From contig JBHEOL010000096.1 in the NCBI GenBank assembly GCA_046261635.1, forward strand, positions 1 to 28,145: 28,145 bases of DNA, written 5' to 3'. This DNA is from JBHEPS01 sp046261635. GTDB lineage: Bacteria; Acidobacteriota; Thermoanaerobaculia; Gp7-AA8. Both the position numbers and the translations under genes were made by a program. The notes below the pieces were generated by a model. The model saw only the letters and a program-made list of their open reading frames with translations. It made no database searches and had not been told where the DNA came from. Shown one piece after another: positions 15,526 to 23,501 of this stretch (position 1 is its first letter; every line of letters starts with the position of its first letter).

Positions 15526-16493
15526 GAGCCAGGCCCCGGAGGGATTGCTGAATCGACGGGATGGGTCAAGAACCACGTCCGGGCGCGGTCGATATCGGTT
15601 TGAATCTGGTACGTCAGCTCGAGGGCCGAGCGGAATTGCTGTTCCCTCCGCAGGAGCTTGTGGAAATAGAGGCGCACGCTGTCTCCGTAGACGTTCGAGG
15701 CGAAGTCGAGGATGTGGCTTTCGATGGTCGTCCCGTAGTTTTCGTACAGCGTCGGACGGATCCCGATGTTGGTCACGCTCCCGAAGTGCTGCGTGAACGT
15801 TTCGAATCGGGAGCTGGTGATGAAGACCCCCGACTCCGGAAAAAGCTGATTCGACGTTTCGAGGTTCACGGTCGGGAATCCGATCTTGCGGCCGAGCCGC
15901 TGTCCCGTGGCCACACGCCCATCCACGTAGAAGGTCCGCCCCATGAGCAGCTTCGTGACGCGCATCGCCCCCTTCCGGATCGCCTCCCTCAGGAGTGAGC
16001 TCGAGATCCGGATGCCCCGGATTCGGACCTGGGGAACTCCCACGACGTCGAATCCGAGCGAGCGGCCGAAACTCTCCAGCAGCGTGAGGGTCCCTTCCCG
16101 GCCGGCCCCGAAGCAGAAGTCGACTCCAATCCTCACCTCAGCCACCCGGAGCGCGGAGACGAGGAACTCCCGGATGAACTTCTCGGCGCTCCACCGGGAA
16201 AATTCGTGACTGAACGGGATGACGAGCACCGTGTCGACCCCCAGCGATTCGAGGATCTCCTCCTTCTGTGCGAGCGTCAGGATCTGAAGGGGGACCCGGT
16301 CCGGGGCGATGATGGAAAGCGGGTGAGGGTGAAACGTGATGACCACCGACGGACGTCCGAGCTCGCGGGCGCGAGCCACCACGCTACGGACGATCTCCTG
16401 ATGGCCGACGTGCATGCCGTCGAAATTGCCGATCGTGGCGATGCCATCGGGTGGCAAGTCTGTTTGTCGGAGGGGATCCTGGACGACGAGCAT
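15522..16493 (-). CDS. ribF: Bifunctional riboflavin kinase/FAD synthetase
   Basis: The 323-residue protein matches RibF, which makes FMN from riboflavin and then FAD. The N-terminal adenylyltransferase domain shows GNFDGMHVGHQ (residues 22-32), TFHPHP (53-58) and the RISSSLLRE motif. The C-terminal kinase domain has GQRLGRKIGFPTVNL and, further on, YGDSVRLYFHKLLRREQQF with the usual closing helix. Length fits the family. The ATG at 16493 gives the expected N-terminus, though no strong ribosome binding site is seen. It is the first gene of the minus-strand run ribF, unknown membrane protein, lptD, methyltransferase. Confidence 0.96.
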   Translation of the reverse strand: MLVVQDPLRQTDLPPDGIATIGNFDGMHVGHQEIVRSVVARARELGRPSVVITFHPHPLSIIAPDRVPLQILTLAQKEEILESLGVDTVLVIPFSHEFSRWSAEKFIREFLVSALRVAEVRIGVDFCFGAGREGTLTLLESFGRSLGFDVVGVPQVRIRGIRISSSLLREAIRKGAMRVTKLLMGRTFYVDGRVATGQRLGRKIGFPTVNLETSNQLFPESGVFITSSRFETFTQHFGSVTNIGIRPTLYENYGTTIESHILDFASNVYGDSVRLYFHKLLRREQQFRSALELTYQIQTDIDRARTWFLTHPVDSAIPPGPGS

Positions 16494-16495
16494 GA

Positions 16496-16771
16496 ATGAA
16501 GTCAGTGCCGCGCTTTCACGACTCTCCCCGGCGGGCGAGCCCTGGCCGGAGCGAGATCCCCCCGGGCGATGCAGACGGCCGATGGCGCATTCTACCTCAG
16601 GGGGCTACGAGGCCCCCGCAAAAGTGGAAGTTTCCGCTGGAGATCGCCGTCCGGATCCGCGGCGGACGGGTAGACGAGGTGGGACCCTGCGAGCAGATCG
16701 TCGACGGCCTCGATAAACGGGCTCGTGCGCAGGGAATCGGCGAAACAAGCTGCGCCCGGGCGCTGTTCTGA
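16496..16771 (+). CDS. Possible small protein or gene remnant upstream of the desaturase
   Basis: An open frame of 91 codons starts 2 bases beyond the ribF start on the opposite strand. Its last 50 codons have the strong G/C third-position bias of real genes here, and read like protein (KFPLEIAVRIRGGRVDEVG near the middle). The first 35 residues look random. No start codon occurs in the frame after 16505, so the believable part has no good beginning of its own. It ends 7 bases before the desaturase start. I recognise no family. It may be a small gene, a truncated remnant or chance. Its start region also contains a possible ribF promoter on the other strand. Confidence 0.28.
   Translation: MKSVPRFHDSPRRASPGRSEIPPGDADGRWRILPQGATRPPQKWKFPLEIAVRIRGGRVDEVGPCEQIVDGLDKRARAQGIGETSCARALF
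16589..16594 (-). promoter_or_regulatory. Putative -10 element for the ribF-lptD operon
   Basis: The minus strand reads GGTAGAATGCGCC, with TAGAAT complementary to 16589-16594. It lies about 95 bases upstream of the ribF start. No -35 match is seen 16-18 bases upstream. The same GGTAGAAT core occurs before the tRNA. Confidence 0.35.
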
Positions 16772-16778
16772 AGTCGAA

Positions 16779-17771
16779 ATGGGTGGCTTTTATCTGGAAC
16801 ACTCGCGCGAGCTGCGCCGGCAGTTGGGGGCCGAGTTGCCGACCGAGGAGCTGAGGCGGCTTCATCAGCGTCAGCCGTGGAAGCACGCGCTCGTGTTCGC
16901 CGGGCTGGTTCTGGCTCTCGCGCTCGCTCTGGCGGGGGCGGCCCTTCTCGAATCCTGGCTGCTATGGGTCCCCGCCGCCTTCGTAGCCGGGTTCGCCATT
17001 TTCAATTTCACCATCATGCTGCACGAGGTGGTTCATCACACGGTGCTGCGAAGCCCCGACGCGCGGATCCACCGGGCTCTGGAGCTGCTCTACGCGGTCC
17101 CGAGCGGGATCTCGGCCTCGCAGTTCACGCGCTGGCACCTCGATCATCACGCCAATCTCGGGTCGGATCTGGGCGATCCGAAGCGGCACCATCTCTCGCC
17201 GAAGATCAATGCCCGGTGGTTGAAGATCCTCTATTTCACGCCGGCCCTGTTCTTCATCTATTTCAGGGCAGCCAGACGCGAGACTGCCACCTACGAGCCG
17301 GAGCTGCAGAAAAAGATTGCGGGCGAACGCCGGTTCACGATTCTCTTCCACCTCTCGATTCTGGCGGCCGTCTGGTTTTTCGCGGGTTTCGACATCGCGT
17401 TCCGCGCGTATATCGTGCCGGTATTCTTCGTCTTTCCGATCGCCTTCGCGCTCAACCGGCTCGGCCAGCACTACGACATCGATCCGGAAGACACGGCGAA
17501 ATGGGCCACATTCGTCCGGAGCTCGCGTTTCTGGAACCTCGCCTATCTCTGCTCGAATCTTCATCTCGAGCATCATTATTTTCCGTCCGTTCCGCTCTAC
17601 AACCTGCCGCGGCTGCAGCGGCTGCTGCTCCCTTTCTACGAAAAGCGGGGGATGAAGCCACGAACGTACGGCGGGTTGTTCTGGGGCTACATCGTTCTCA
17701 ATCGGGCTCCCCACTCGAATTGGGAGGGAGAGCCAGCTCCGCCTGCCACGATCCAGCCTTCGAGAACATGA
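16779..17771 (+). CDS. Membrane fatty acid desaturase
   Basis: The 330-residue membrane protein is a di-iron fatty acid desaturase or hydroxylase. Three histidine boxes are present: HEVVHH (residues 82-87), HLDHH (120-124) and HLEHH (262-266), with a further His231 in GQHYDID. Hydrophobic segments at about 38-80, 150-162 and 188-226 place the boxes on the cytoplasmic side, as in the family. Such enzymes introduce a double bond or hydroxyl group into acyl chains using oxygen and an electron donor. The exact lipid substrate is unknown; a sphingolipid-type desaturase or a carotenoid enzyme are alternatives. ATG at 16779 is chosen as the first ATG before the conserved region, but no clear ribosome binding site precedes it. 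It converges on the lysine transaminase gene, with 42 bases between and no obvious terminator. Confidence 0.9.
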   Translation: MGGFYLEHSRELRRQLGAELPTEELRRLHQRQPWKHALVFAGLVLALALALAGAALLESWLLWVPAAFVAGFAIFNFTIMLHEVVHHTVLRSPDARIHRALELLYAVPSGISASQFTRWHLDHHANLGSDLGDPKRHHLSPKINARWLKILYFTPALFFIYFRAARRETATYEPELQKKIAGERRFTILFHLSILAAVWFFAGFDIAFRAYIVPVFFVFPIAFALNRLGQHYDIDPEDTAKWATFVRSSRFWNLAYLCSNLHLEHHYFPSVPLYNLPRLQRLLLPFYEKRGMKPRTYGGLFWGYIVLNRAPHSNWEGEPAPPATIQPSRT

Positions 17772-17813
17772 GGGACGACTAGGGACGAAAGGCATTTTGT
17801 CGATAGAAATGTT

Positions 17814-19169
17814 TTACAGGATGGCGCGGATCGACTTCTCCATTTTCTGGATCCCTTCCGCTGCTTCCTCGGACTCGAGGTTGAGGTGCGGGCGGAATCG
17901 GATCGACTGGTGTCCCGATGCGAGAACGAGAAGATCGTTGGCCTCCATCTCGTCGATCGCCTTGTTGCGGATCTCGGCGGACGGAAGGTCGAAAGCGCAC
18001 ATCAGCCCCCGTCCGCGGACGTTGGACACCACATCCGGGAGCGATTCCGCCAGGCGGTGCAGGCCGCCGAGGAATTCCTTGCCGATTTTCGCTGCGTGCT
18101 CGACGAGCTTCTCTTCTTCGATGATCTCGAAGAAACGCTGGGAGCGGACCATGTCCGTCAGATTGCCGCCCCAGGTCGAGTTGATCCGGGACGAGATTTT
18201 GAAGACGTTGTCCGCGATGTCGAAAATCCGGTCGTTCGCGGCGAAGCCGCAGACCTGAGTCTTCTTTCCGAAGCAGAAGATGTCCGGTTCGACGCCGAAA
18301 TGCTGGAACGCCCACATCTTTCCGGTCAGCCCGACACCCGTCTGGACCTCGTCGAAAATCAGGAGCATCTCGTTCTCGTCGCAGAGCTGTCGGACGGCGG
18401 CGAAGAACTCCCGCCGGAAGTGGTTGTCGCCACCCTCGCCCTGGATCGGCTCCATGATGAATGCCGCGATATCGTCCTTCCGTTCGTGCAGGAACTTCTT
18501 GGCCGCCTCGATCGCCTCTTTCTCGACTTTCTCGGTTGCGGCCAGGTTCTCGTCGGTCAGCGGGAAGCGAAGCTTGGGACTCGCGATCCGCGGCCAGTCG
18601 AATTTCGGGAAGTACTGAGTTTTCCTCGGATCGGCCGTGTTGGTCAGCGACAGGGTGTAGCCCGTGCGGCCGTGGAAGGCTTCGCTCAGATGCATGATCT
18701 GGCGCCCCTTCTCGTCCCTCACGCCCTTCTTGAAGTTCTTCCTGACCTTCCAGTCGAAGGCGGTCTTGAGCGCATTCTCGATCGCGAGTGCTCCACCTTC
18801 CACGAAGAACATGTGTTTCGCGTGGGAAGGCGGAACCGCGACGCGGCTGAATGTTGCGACGAACTCGGCCATCTCCGCGGTGTAGATGTCGGAATTGGCG
18901 ATTTTGTTCAGCGCGACGTCGGCGAGGCGCTCGCGGAACTCGGGGTTGTCCATGCGCGGGTGGTTGTAGCCGATCGGGCATGAAGCGAAGTTGGAGAAGA
19001 AGTCGAGCATCTTTCGACCCTTCTTCGCGTCGAACACCCAGGACCCGTGCGACTTCCGCAGGTCCATGACGATGTCGTAGCCGTCGGCAAGCATGTGACG
19101 GGAAAGGACTTCGTGCACCTGGGAGGGCTGCACGTGCATTCTCTTATCGGTTATCGGGGCTATGGCCAT
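17814..19169 (-). CDS. lat: L-lysine 6-transaminase
   Basis: The 451-residue protein is a class III PLP aminotransferase closely matching L-lysine epsilon-aminotransferase. That enzyme moves the side-chain amino group of lysine to 2-oxoglutarate, giving 2-aminoadipate 6-semialdehyde. Landmarks are FFSNFASCPIGYNHP (57-71), the PLP-ring Asp273 in FDEVQTGVG, and the Schiff-base lysine in FGKKTQVCG (Lys302 or 303). These follow the mycobacterial enzyme closely. ATG at 19169 has GAGGTG four bases upstream, which supports it; a second ATG at 19139 is less likely. Because the dehydrogenase for the semialdehyde is not nearby, a catabolic role rather than secondary metabolism is only inference. The thiolase gene diverges from it. 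Confidence 0.93.
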   Translation of the reverse strand: MAIAPITDKRMHVQPSQVHEVLSRHMLADGYDIVMDLRKSHGSWVFDAKKGRKMLDFFSNFASCPIGYNHPRMDNPEFRERLADVALNKIANSDIYTAEMAEFVATFSRVAVPPSHAKHMFFVEGGALAIENALKTAFDWKVRKNFKKGVRDEKGRQIMHLSEAFHGRTGYTLSLTNTADPRKTQYFPKFDWPRIASPKLRFPLTDENLAATEKVEKEAIEAAKKFLHERKDDIAAFIMEPIQGEGGDNHFRREFFAAVRQLCDENEMLLIFDEVQTGVGLTGKMWAFQHFGVEPDIFCFGKKTQVCGFAANDRIFDIADNVFKISSRINSTWGGNLTDMVRSQRFFEIIEEEKLVEHAAKIGKEFLGGLHRLAESLPDVVSNVRGRGLMCAFDLPSAEIRNKAIDEMEANDLLVLASGHQSIRFRPHLNLESEEAAEGIQKMEKSIRAIL

Positions 19170-19198
19170 TGAACACCTCAGGTAATTTCTCGGGTCGG

Positions 19199-19204
19199 AT
19201 CATA
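19199..19204 (-). promoter_or_regulatory. Putative -10 element for lat
   Basis: TATGAT on the minus strand (complement of 19199-19204) matches 5 of 6 bases of the -10 consensus. It would give a leader of about 23 bases that contains the ribosome binding site. No good -35 is seen. Confidence 0.4.
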
Positions 19205-19492
19205 TCATCGAGAAGGGAAGCTCCGGCCCGCGCGCCCACCGCTGCGAAGGCCCCGAAAGACGAGGGTTTTCTGAGCCGAAACAGCAATGCGGCGCCCCTC
19301 GTCAGGATGGGTCGGAGATCACACTGCAGCCCTGCATGATTCCTGGCTCCGGATGAGATAGCCTATGCGCGGCGCAACCCGCTCCGCCGCCCCCCGGCTC
19401 GACGGGGGAGGGGCCTCCGGACCCTGAAGGACGGGTATCGGGTGGACTGGAATGAGCGCACGAGACACACCGGCGAAACCAAAGGAGATTGC
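19205..19492. other. Divergent intergenic region between lat and the thiolase gene
   Basis: No believable gene on either strand. It holds an 8-bp inverted repeat, GACGAGGG (19259-19266) and CCCTCGTC (19296-19303), with a smaller GCCG/CGGC hairpin inside the loop. A second repeat, CCCCCG/CGGGGG, lies at about 19390-19410. An AAAGGAG ribosome binding site is just before the thiolase ATG. No clear thiolase promoter was found. Confidence 0.5.
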
Positions 19493-20668
19493 ATGAAGGA
19501 CATCGTGATTCTCTCTGCCGCCAGGACGCCGATCGGCTCCTTTCAAGGCAGTCTTTCCTCATTGAGCGCGCATCAGCTCGGCTCATTCGCGATCAAGTGC
19601 GCGATTCGGAACGCCGGGATCAAGCCCGAGCAGGTTCAGTACGTGCTGATGGGAAACGTGCTTCAGGCGGGGCAGGGACAGGCGCCCGCCCGCCAGGCCT
19701 CGATTGCCGCCGGCGTGCCGACTGGTGCCGGAGCGCTGACCGTGCACAAGGTCTGCAGCTCGGGCCTCAAGGCGGTGATGATCGCGGCCAACGACATCCG
19801 CTGCGGCGACTACGAGGTGGCCGTCGCGGGTGGAATGGAGTCGATGAGCAACGCGCCGTATCTGCTCCCGCAGGCGCGCGGCGGCTACCGGATGGGCCAC
19901 GGCAAGGTGGTTGATTCGATGATCAGCGACGGCCTGTGGGATCCGTACGGCGACAAGCACATGGGCAACTGCGCGGAGACTTGCGTGGCCGAGTACAAGT
20001 TCACGCGCGAGGAGCAGGACCAGTTCTCGCGCGAGTCGTACGAGCGCGCCCAGGCCGCCTCGAAGGAGGGAAAATTCAAGAACGAAATCGCGGTCGTCGA
20101 GATCGAGACCCGCAAGGGGAAGTCGGTCGTCGTCGATGACGAGGAGCCGTTCGCTGCTCCGCTCGACAAGATGAGCACCCTCCGTCCCGCATTCAACAAG
20201 GAAGGGAGCGTAACCGTCGCCAATTCCTCGAAGATCAGCGATGGCGCCGCGGCTCTCGTCGTCACCTCGGCCGAGTGGGCCGAGAAGAACGGCGTCAAGC
20301 CGATCGCCAGGATCGTGGCTCACGCGACCATGTCCCAGGATCCGGAATGGTTCACCACCGCTCCGGGCGGCGCCATCAAGAAGGTCCTCGAGAAGGCCGG
20401 ACTCTCGGTCGGCGACATCGATCTTTTCGAGGTCAACGAGGCATTCGCTGCCGTGGCGCTCGCTGCGATGAAGGATGCCGGCATTCCCCGTGAGAAGCTC
20501 AACGTCAACGGTGGCGCTGTTGCCCTCGGTCACCCGATCGGCTCCAGCGGAGCCCGCATCCTCACGACCCTGATCCACGCTCTCGGCGAGCGGGGAGGCA
20601 AGCGGGGACTCGTCGCGATCTGTAACGGCGGTGGAGAAGCCACCTCGATGATCATCGAGCGGCTCTGA
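19493..20668 (+). CDS. Acetyl-CoA C-acetyltransferase (thiolase)
   Basis: The 391-residue protein is a degradative or biosynthetic thiolase that interconverts acetoacetyl-CoA plus CoA and two acetyl-CoA. The acylated cysteine is Cys88 in HKVCSSGLKA. His347 lies in ALGHPIGSSGAR and Cys377 in AICNGGGEA, completing the active site, with NEAFAA before them. Length is standard. ATG at 19493 follows AAAGGAG at good spacing. The next gene in the same direction is CoA-transferase subunit A, 48 bases on, suggesting acetoacetate metabolism. AtoB-like and PhaA-like enzymes cannot be told apart by sequence alone, so no symbol is given. Confidence 0.95.
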   Translation: MKDIVILSAARTPIGSFQGSLSSLSAHQLGSFAIKCAIRNAGIKPEQVQYVLMGNVLQAGQGQAPARQASIAAGVPTGAGALTVHKVCSSGLKAVMIAANDIRCGDYEVAVAGGMESMSNAPYLLPQARGGYRMGHGKVVDSMISDGLWDPYGDKHMGNCAETCVAEYKFTREEQDQFSRESYERAQAASKEGKFKNEIAVVEIETRKGKSVVVDDEEPFAAPLDKMSTLRPAFNKEGSVTVANSSKISDGAAALVVTSAEWAEKNGVKPIARIVAHATMSQDPEWFTTAPGGAIKKVLEKAGLSVGDIDLFEVNEAFAAVALAAMKDAGIPREKLNVNGGAVALGHPIGSSGARILTTLIHALGERGGKRGLVAICNGGGEATSMIIERL

Positions 20669-20676
20669 TCTTCTTT

Positions 20677-20685
20677 TGGTATAAA
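20677..20685 (+). promoter_or_regulatory. Extended -10 promoter for the CoA-transferase A gene
   Basis: TGGTATAAA at 20677-20685 combines an extended -10 TG with TATAAA (5 of 6). It lies in the 48-base gap after the thiolase stop and 31 bases before the GTG start, so the gene may be transcribed separately. No -35 is evident. Confidence 0.5.
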
Positions 20686-20716
20686 ACGTCCTCCAGCCGG
20701 ATCGAAGGGGGAGCTC

Positions 20717-21412
20717 GTGATCAATAAGGTCGTTATGACTGCCGACGAAGCCGTTCGCGATGTGCAGGACGGCATGACTCTCGTCGTGGGAGGCTTCGGT
20801 CTCTGCGGGATCCCCGAAAACCTGATTGCCGCGCTCGTACGCCGCGGGGTGAGGAACCTCACGTGCGTTTCCAACAATGCGGGCGTGGACGACTGGGGAC
20901 TCGGTCTTCTCCTTCAAACCCGGCAGATCACCAGGATGGTCTCCTCCTACGTCGGAGAGAACGCCGAGTTCGAGCGTCAGTACCTCGCCGGCGAGCTCCA
21001 GGTCGAGTTCGTCCCGCAGGGAACGCTCGCCGAGAGGATGCGTGCTGGCGGTTCGGGAATCCCCGCCTTCTTCACGCCCGCGGGCTACGGCACGGTCGTG
21101 GCCGAAGGAAAAGAGACCCGCGAGTTCGACGGCAAGGATTATGTGATGGAGCGCGGGATTGTCGGAGACTTCTCCATGGTCGCTGCGTGGAAGGGTGACC
21201 GCTACGGCAACCTCGTCTTCAGGAAAACGGCGAGGAATTTCAATCCCGTCGCGGCGATGGCGGGGAGGATCTGCGTCGCCGAGGTGGAAGAGATGGTCGA
21301 GGTGGGCGAGCTCGACCCCGATCACGTTCACCTGCCCGGGATCTTCGTCCATCGGATCCTCGTCGCCGCGCGGGAGAAGCGGATCGAGCAGCGGACCGTC
21401 CGGAAGAAGTAG
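20717..21412 (+). CDS. scoA: 3-oxoacid CoA-transferase, subunit A
   Basis: The 231-residue protein matches the A subunit of succinyl-CoA:3-ketoacid (acetoacetate) CoA-transferase. Typical blocks are VGGFGLCGIPENLI at about residues 26-39, VSNNAGVDDWGLG, GTLAERMRAGGSGIPAFFTPAG and the YTN-equivalent late segment HLPGIFVHRI. The start is GTG at 20717, with GGGGGAG four bases upstream. The catalytic glutamate of these enzymes is in the B subunit. No scoB follows: the next gene is menE on the other strand. The partner must therefore be elsewhere, or this is an orphan. Confidence 0.92.
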   Translation: MINKVVMTADEAVRDVQDGMTLVVGGFGLCGIPENLIAALVRRGVRNLTCVSNNAGVDDWGLGLLLQTRQITRMVSSYVGENAEFERQYLAGELQVEFVPQGTLAERMRAGGSGIPAFFTPAGYGTVVAEGKETREFDGKDYVMERGIVGDFSMVAAWKGDRYGNLVFRKTARNFNPVAAMAGRICVAEVEEMVEVGELDPDHVHLPGIFVHRILVAAREKRIEQRTVRKK

Positions 21413-21420
21413 GATCCCTC

Positions 21421-22548
21421 TCAGGATGACGGGATCGGCCCGATGCGGGCGGCGAGCTCGCTGCGCCGGATCTTTCCGAGCGCCGATCGGGGAATCGCCG
21501 CAATGTGCAGGGCCCGCGGGCGCTCGAATGGCAGCACGGAGCGCGAGAAGGTCTCGAGGATCTCCTGCGATCGGACCTGCTCGTTCACGGCCAGGTGGAT
21601 CACGTGACCGAGGCGTGTGTCCTCGACCGCGAAGACGGCTGCATCCGCCCTCGGAAAACGGGCAAGCACGCCGGCGAGAATCTCATCCAGCCGAGCCAGT
21701 GAGACCGACTCTCCTCCGATTTTGAAGAACTCCGAGGCGCGCCCCCCAGGCTCGAGAATCACGATTCCGTCCGCCACCTTCAGCCGTACCCGATCCTCGG
21801 TGAGGAACCATCCTTCATTCTTCGGATCGATGAAGCGAGGTTGATCGCCCTCCTCCTCCACTCCATATCCGGTGAAGAGCGATTCACCGCGGACGGCCAG
21901 ATGGCCGTCCTCGACCCGGACTTCGAGGTGCGGAAGCGCGCGCAGATCGGAGAGGGCGACATGGCCGATCGATTCGAGTGGGGCCGTTGCGATCTGAGAG
22001 CAGCACTCGGTCATGCCGTAGCTCGGAAGGACGGGCCATCCGAGCTCGCGCGCGGCCGAAAGGAGGTCGTCGGGTGTCCGTCCTCCCCCGATCACGACCG
22101 CCCGCATCGAGGGTGGAGACTCGATGTGCCGTTCGGTCAGATCGGCGAGTTGGGCGGGCACGAGCGCGGAGAGGGAAACGTCCGCGGCCCGCACCAGCCG
22201 GGCGAACTCCCGCGCGTTCCACGTTTCCAGCTCAGCGACCCGGCTGCCGGTCAGAAAGGCTCGGGCGTGGATTCCGATGCCTCCCACGTGAAAGCCGGGA
22301 AGGGGTGAGCACCAGACGTCGCTCTCCCCGGCCTCGAGATGATCATTCACCGCACGTGCGCTGGCGAGGATCGCCCTTTTCGAGAGCGCAACGAGTTTGA
22401 GCGCGCCGGTGCTGCCGGAGCTGGTGACCCAGACGTGCGCCGGAAGATCCGGCGCCGCGCGATGGATGCGTACGAGCCGTATCCGCTCGGTTGCAGGAAG
22501 CCGCGGATTGAGAAGAAGAACGGAGGTGTCGTCGGCGAAGTCGATCAC
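21421..22548 (-). CDS. menE: 2-Succinylbenzoate-CoA ligase (compact MenE)
   Basis: An AMP-forming ligase of 375 residues that should activate 2-succinylbenzoate with ATP and CoA. The adenylate motif TSSGSTGALK is at 42-51, SYGMTECCSQIA at 176-187, the hinge-region Asp in GWFLTED at 246-252, and the C-terminal catalytic lysine in LGKIRR at 357-362. The N-terminal part before the first motif is only about 40 residues, where MenE usually has around 90 or more. The identity relies on the operon: the start overlaps the menC stop (ATGA), and the other men genes lie upstream. It converges on scoA with 8 bases between. Confidence 0.88.
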   Translation of the reverse strand: MIDFADDTSVLLLNPRLPATERIRLVRIHRAAPDLPAHVWVTSSGSTGALKLVALSKRAILASARAVNDHLEAGESDVWCSPLPGFHVGGIGIHARAFLTGSRVAELETWNAREFARLVRAADVSLSALVPAQLADLTERHIESPPSMRAVVIGGGRTPDDLLSAARELGWPVLPSYGMTECCSQIATAPLESIGHVALSDLRALPHLEVRVEDGHLAVRGESLFTGYGVEEEGDQPRFIDPKNEGWFLTEDRVRLKVADGIVILEPGGRASEFFKIGGESVSLARLDEILAGVLARFPRADAAVFAVEDTRLGHVIHLAVNEQVRSQEILETFSRSVLPFERPRALHIAAIPRSALGKIRRSELAARIGPIPSS

Positions 22549-23501
22549 CGCAAGGGTCTCCAGTCGAGACTCTCGAGCTGTTCATCGAACCCGAGGCCCG
22601 TGCCACCGACAGGCAGAAGCCGGGAGCCATCGACTCGGATGATCTCGCTGAAGGAGTTCGTCTCGTAGCTGTCGTGCGAGAGGAGACCGCACGGAAGCAG
22701 AGACTTGGGGCGGTCGCGCCATAGTGTCGCGGCGTTCCATGCGGCCCACATCTGTCCGAGAGGGTGATCCATGGCGCTGGTGATGACGACCGGTTTCTTC
22801 GCCGCGATGGCATCCTCGATGACGGAATCATCTTCCGAGGCCGGTTTGATCACCGCGATGTCCCATGAGTCGGGCGCCGGTTTTTCCCTGTCGGCCGCGA
22901 TCGGGATCTTCCATCGGGACCGGATCCTTCTCCACAGGCCGCTGTCCGCCGGTGCAGGGTCCTCGAGGAACTCGATCCGGGATCGAAGCGTGGACGAGAT
23001 CGCGCTGAGGAATTGATCGATCTCGGCGAGGCCGTATGCCGAGTTGAAGTCGAGACGAAGGCGGAAGCCGAGCGAGAGAATCGCGGCGGAGCGCTCCATC
23101 AGGAGCTCGGAGTCATGGACCGCATCGTTCCCGAGTTTGATCTTCAATCGGTCGTAGCCCGCAGCCTCGAGGATGGGAAGGTCGATGACGCGATCGATCG
23201 GCCCGAGCGGAAAATGGCTCGGCGGGATCTTCAAATCTCCGAAAAGGGAGTAGCCGGCCTCGCGAGATTCGCCATCGATCGCGGCGCAGCGGATTGACCG
23301 GGTCGCCAGAGGAGAAGGCTCTTCCGCGCGAAGGGAATCGAGGTGGGTCTCGAGCGGGGCGTCGCCGAGCTCCGGCCAGGGATGAAGGTCAGCGTACCCC
23401 TGCCCGATCCGCAGGAGGGCTCCGGTCCGCGGTGCGCGGGCAGTCCGAGCGTTCGGTGGCCATCGCGGATGGAGCTCGTAGCGATGGAACCAGATCTTCA
23501 T
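22545..23501 (-). CDS. menC: o-Succinylbenzoate synthase
   Basis: A 318-residue enolase-superfamily enzyme that dehydrates SHCHC to 2-succinylbenzoate. The active-site pattern is complete: the KxK pair Lys120 and Lys122 (RLKIKLG), metal ligands Asp151 (RLDFNSAY), Glu180 (EFLEDP) and Asp204 (IAADREK), and the opposite lysine Lys219 (AVIKPA). The ATG at 23501 overlaps the menA stop (ATGA), which fixes the start although the frame is open further upstream. Family sequences diverge strongly, so the men context adds weight to the assignment over other enolase-family activities. Confidence 0.93.
   Translation of the reverse strand: MKIWFHRYELHPRWPPNARTARAPRTGALLRIGQGYADLHPWPELGDAPLETHLDSLRAEEPSPLATRSIRCAAIDGESREAGYSLFGDLKIPPSHFPLGPIDRVIDLPILEAAGYDRLKIKLGNDAVHDSELLMERSAAILSLGFRLRLDFNSAYGLAEIDQFLSAISSTLRSRIEFLEDPAPADSGLWRRIRSRWKIPIAADREKPAPDSWDIAVIKPASEDDSVIEDAIAAKKPVVITSAMDHPLGQMWAAWNAATLWRDRPKSLLPCGLLSHDSYETNSFSEIIRVDGSRLLPVGGTGLGFDEQLESLDWRPLR

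Noticed and set aside
19583..21352. Long minus-strand open frame across thiolase and CoA-transferase A
   Set aside because: It lies opposite two genes with unmistakable family motifs and has no recognisable domain.
21413..21436. GATCCC/GGGATC inverted repeat at the scoA/menE junction
   Set aside because: Only 6 bp with a 12-base loop and no T-tract, so it is weak as a terminator.
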